This document shows positions 63,684 to 64,000 of a stretch of DNA of 64,000 nt, piece after piece. Position 1 is the first letter of the stretch. Every line of letters begins with the position of its first letter. Position numbers and translations under genes: made by a program. Below the pieces are notes generated by a model that did not search any database, was not told the DNA's origin, and saw only the letters and a list, made by a program, of their open reading frames with translations. The DNA is from Typha latifolia (lineage: Eukaryota; Streptophyta; Magnoliopsida; Poales; Typhaceae): contig CM034112.1 of the NCBI GenBank assembly GCA_019914945.1, positions 7,386,001 to 7,450,000 on the forward strand. The letters run 5' to 3'.

Positions 63684-64000
63684 GGGTAAATTACAAATTA
63701 ACCCTTGTGGTTTTGCCTAAAATTAAACCATCCCTAAGCTTTCTTTCATATTATTTGCCCTGCGTGATTTAGACTAATATAAAATTATTAATTTCTCCAT
63801 CCAAACTTATGAAAGGAAATATAAAGAAATTAGTAACTATTAGAGGGAAGAAATATTAAAATATCATAATTACCCTCCTCATCTTATTAAATTTACTCAT
63901 TGTATCCTAGTTTTCAAATTTAAAACAGAATATGCATTCTACATCTTCTATCTTCTCCTATCTAAGATTACAAACCTCAAAACTTACTTATTATATAACT
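63684..64000. mobile_element. Possible end of a DNA transposon or MITE, cut by window end
   Basis: The phrase GGGTAAATTACAAATTAACC followed by CTTGTGGTTTTG resembles terminal sequences that recur in plant non-autonomous DNA transposons. Its partner end, if any, lies beyond the window, so neither inverted repeat nor target duplication can be checked. Confidence 0.3.

Overview
This is plant nuclear DNA from an angiosperm, and I lean toward a monocot because one very GC-rich intronless gene sits in AT-rich surroundings. Apart from that gene and a broken receptor-kinase remnant, almost everything recognisable is transposable-element sequence, mostly nested and damaged LTR retrotransposons. There is no sign of bacterial, organellar or viral genome organisation. 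The species cannot be named from the sequence alone.

I use working names for the LTR families. LTR-T is about 2.8-2.9 kb, starts TGTAATAACCC or TGTAACAACC, and belongs to a Tekay/Del-like Ty3 chromovirus. LTR-R is about 0.9 kb, starts TGATAC, has TTCGAA arrays in U3, and belongs to a Reina-like Ty3 chromovirus. LTR-L is about 0.57-0.76 kb, starts TGTTACG, and belongs to a non-autonomous, LARD-like element. LTR-C is about 1 kb and belongs to a Sire-like Ty1/copia element.

Layout. 1-5.2 kb: LTR-R and LTR-T fragments, a gag relic, a decayed LTR-L element and an 854-bp hAT-type element with an exact 8-bp target duplication. 5.5-6.1 kb: LRR receptor-kinase relic. 6.1-10.2 kb: an island without recognisable LTR elements that holds the only intact cellular gene, a ROH1/DUF793-family protein at 7945-9162. 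10.25-15.6 kb: Tekay LTR and pol remnant on the minus strand, holding a solo LTR-R. 15.6-18.3 kb: Reina-like pol relic with a solo LTR inside. 18.3-31.3 kb: an LTR-L tandem array (LTR-internal-LTR-internal-LTR) into which two Reina-like elements have inserted; one carries a large inverted LTR palindrome, the other carries a further solo LTR. 31.3-36.4 kb: more Reina-like pol and LTR pieces. 36.4-54.4 kb: a four-deep nest in which a Reina-like host holds a 17-kb Tekay element, which holds a Sire-like copia element, which holds a solo LTR-R. 54.4-59.2 kb: LTR-T and tandem LTR-R pieces. 59.2-62.7 kb: a LINE reverse-transcriptase relic and an LTR-T. 62.7-64 kb: another Ty3 gag relic and non-coding sequence.

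The most unusual signals are these. (1) Clusters of the palindrome TTCGAA lie just upstream of the core promoter in LTRs of both a Ty3 and a Ty1 family. (2) The tRNA-iMet primer-binding site is repeated up to four times, and target duplications show that copies lie inside LTR termini. (3) A 1.5-kb LTR-LTR inverted repeat has TATA boxes facing inward at both ends. No element here looks autonomous: each lacks an essential domain or carries stops. All family assignments were made by eye from motifs, without database search.
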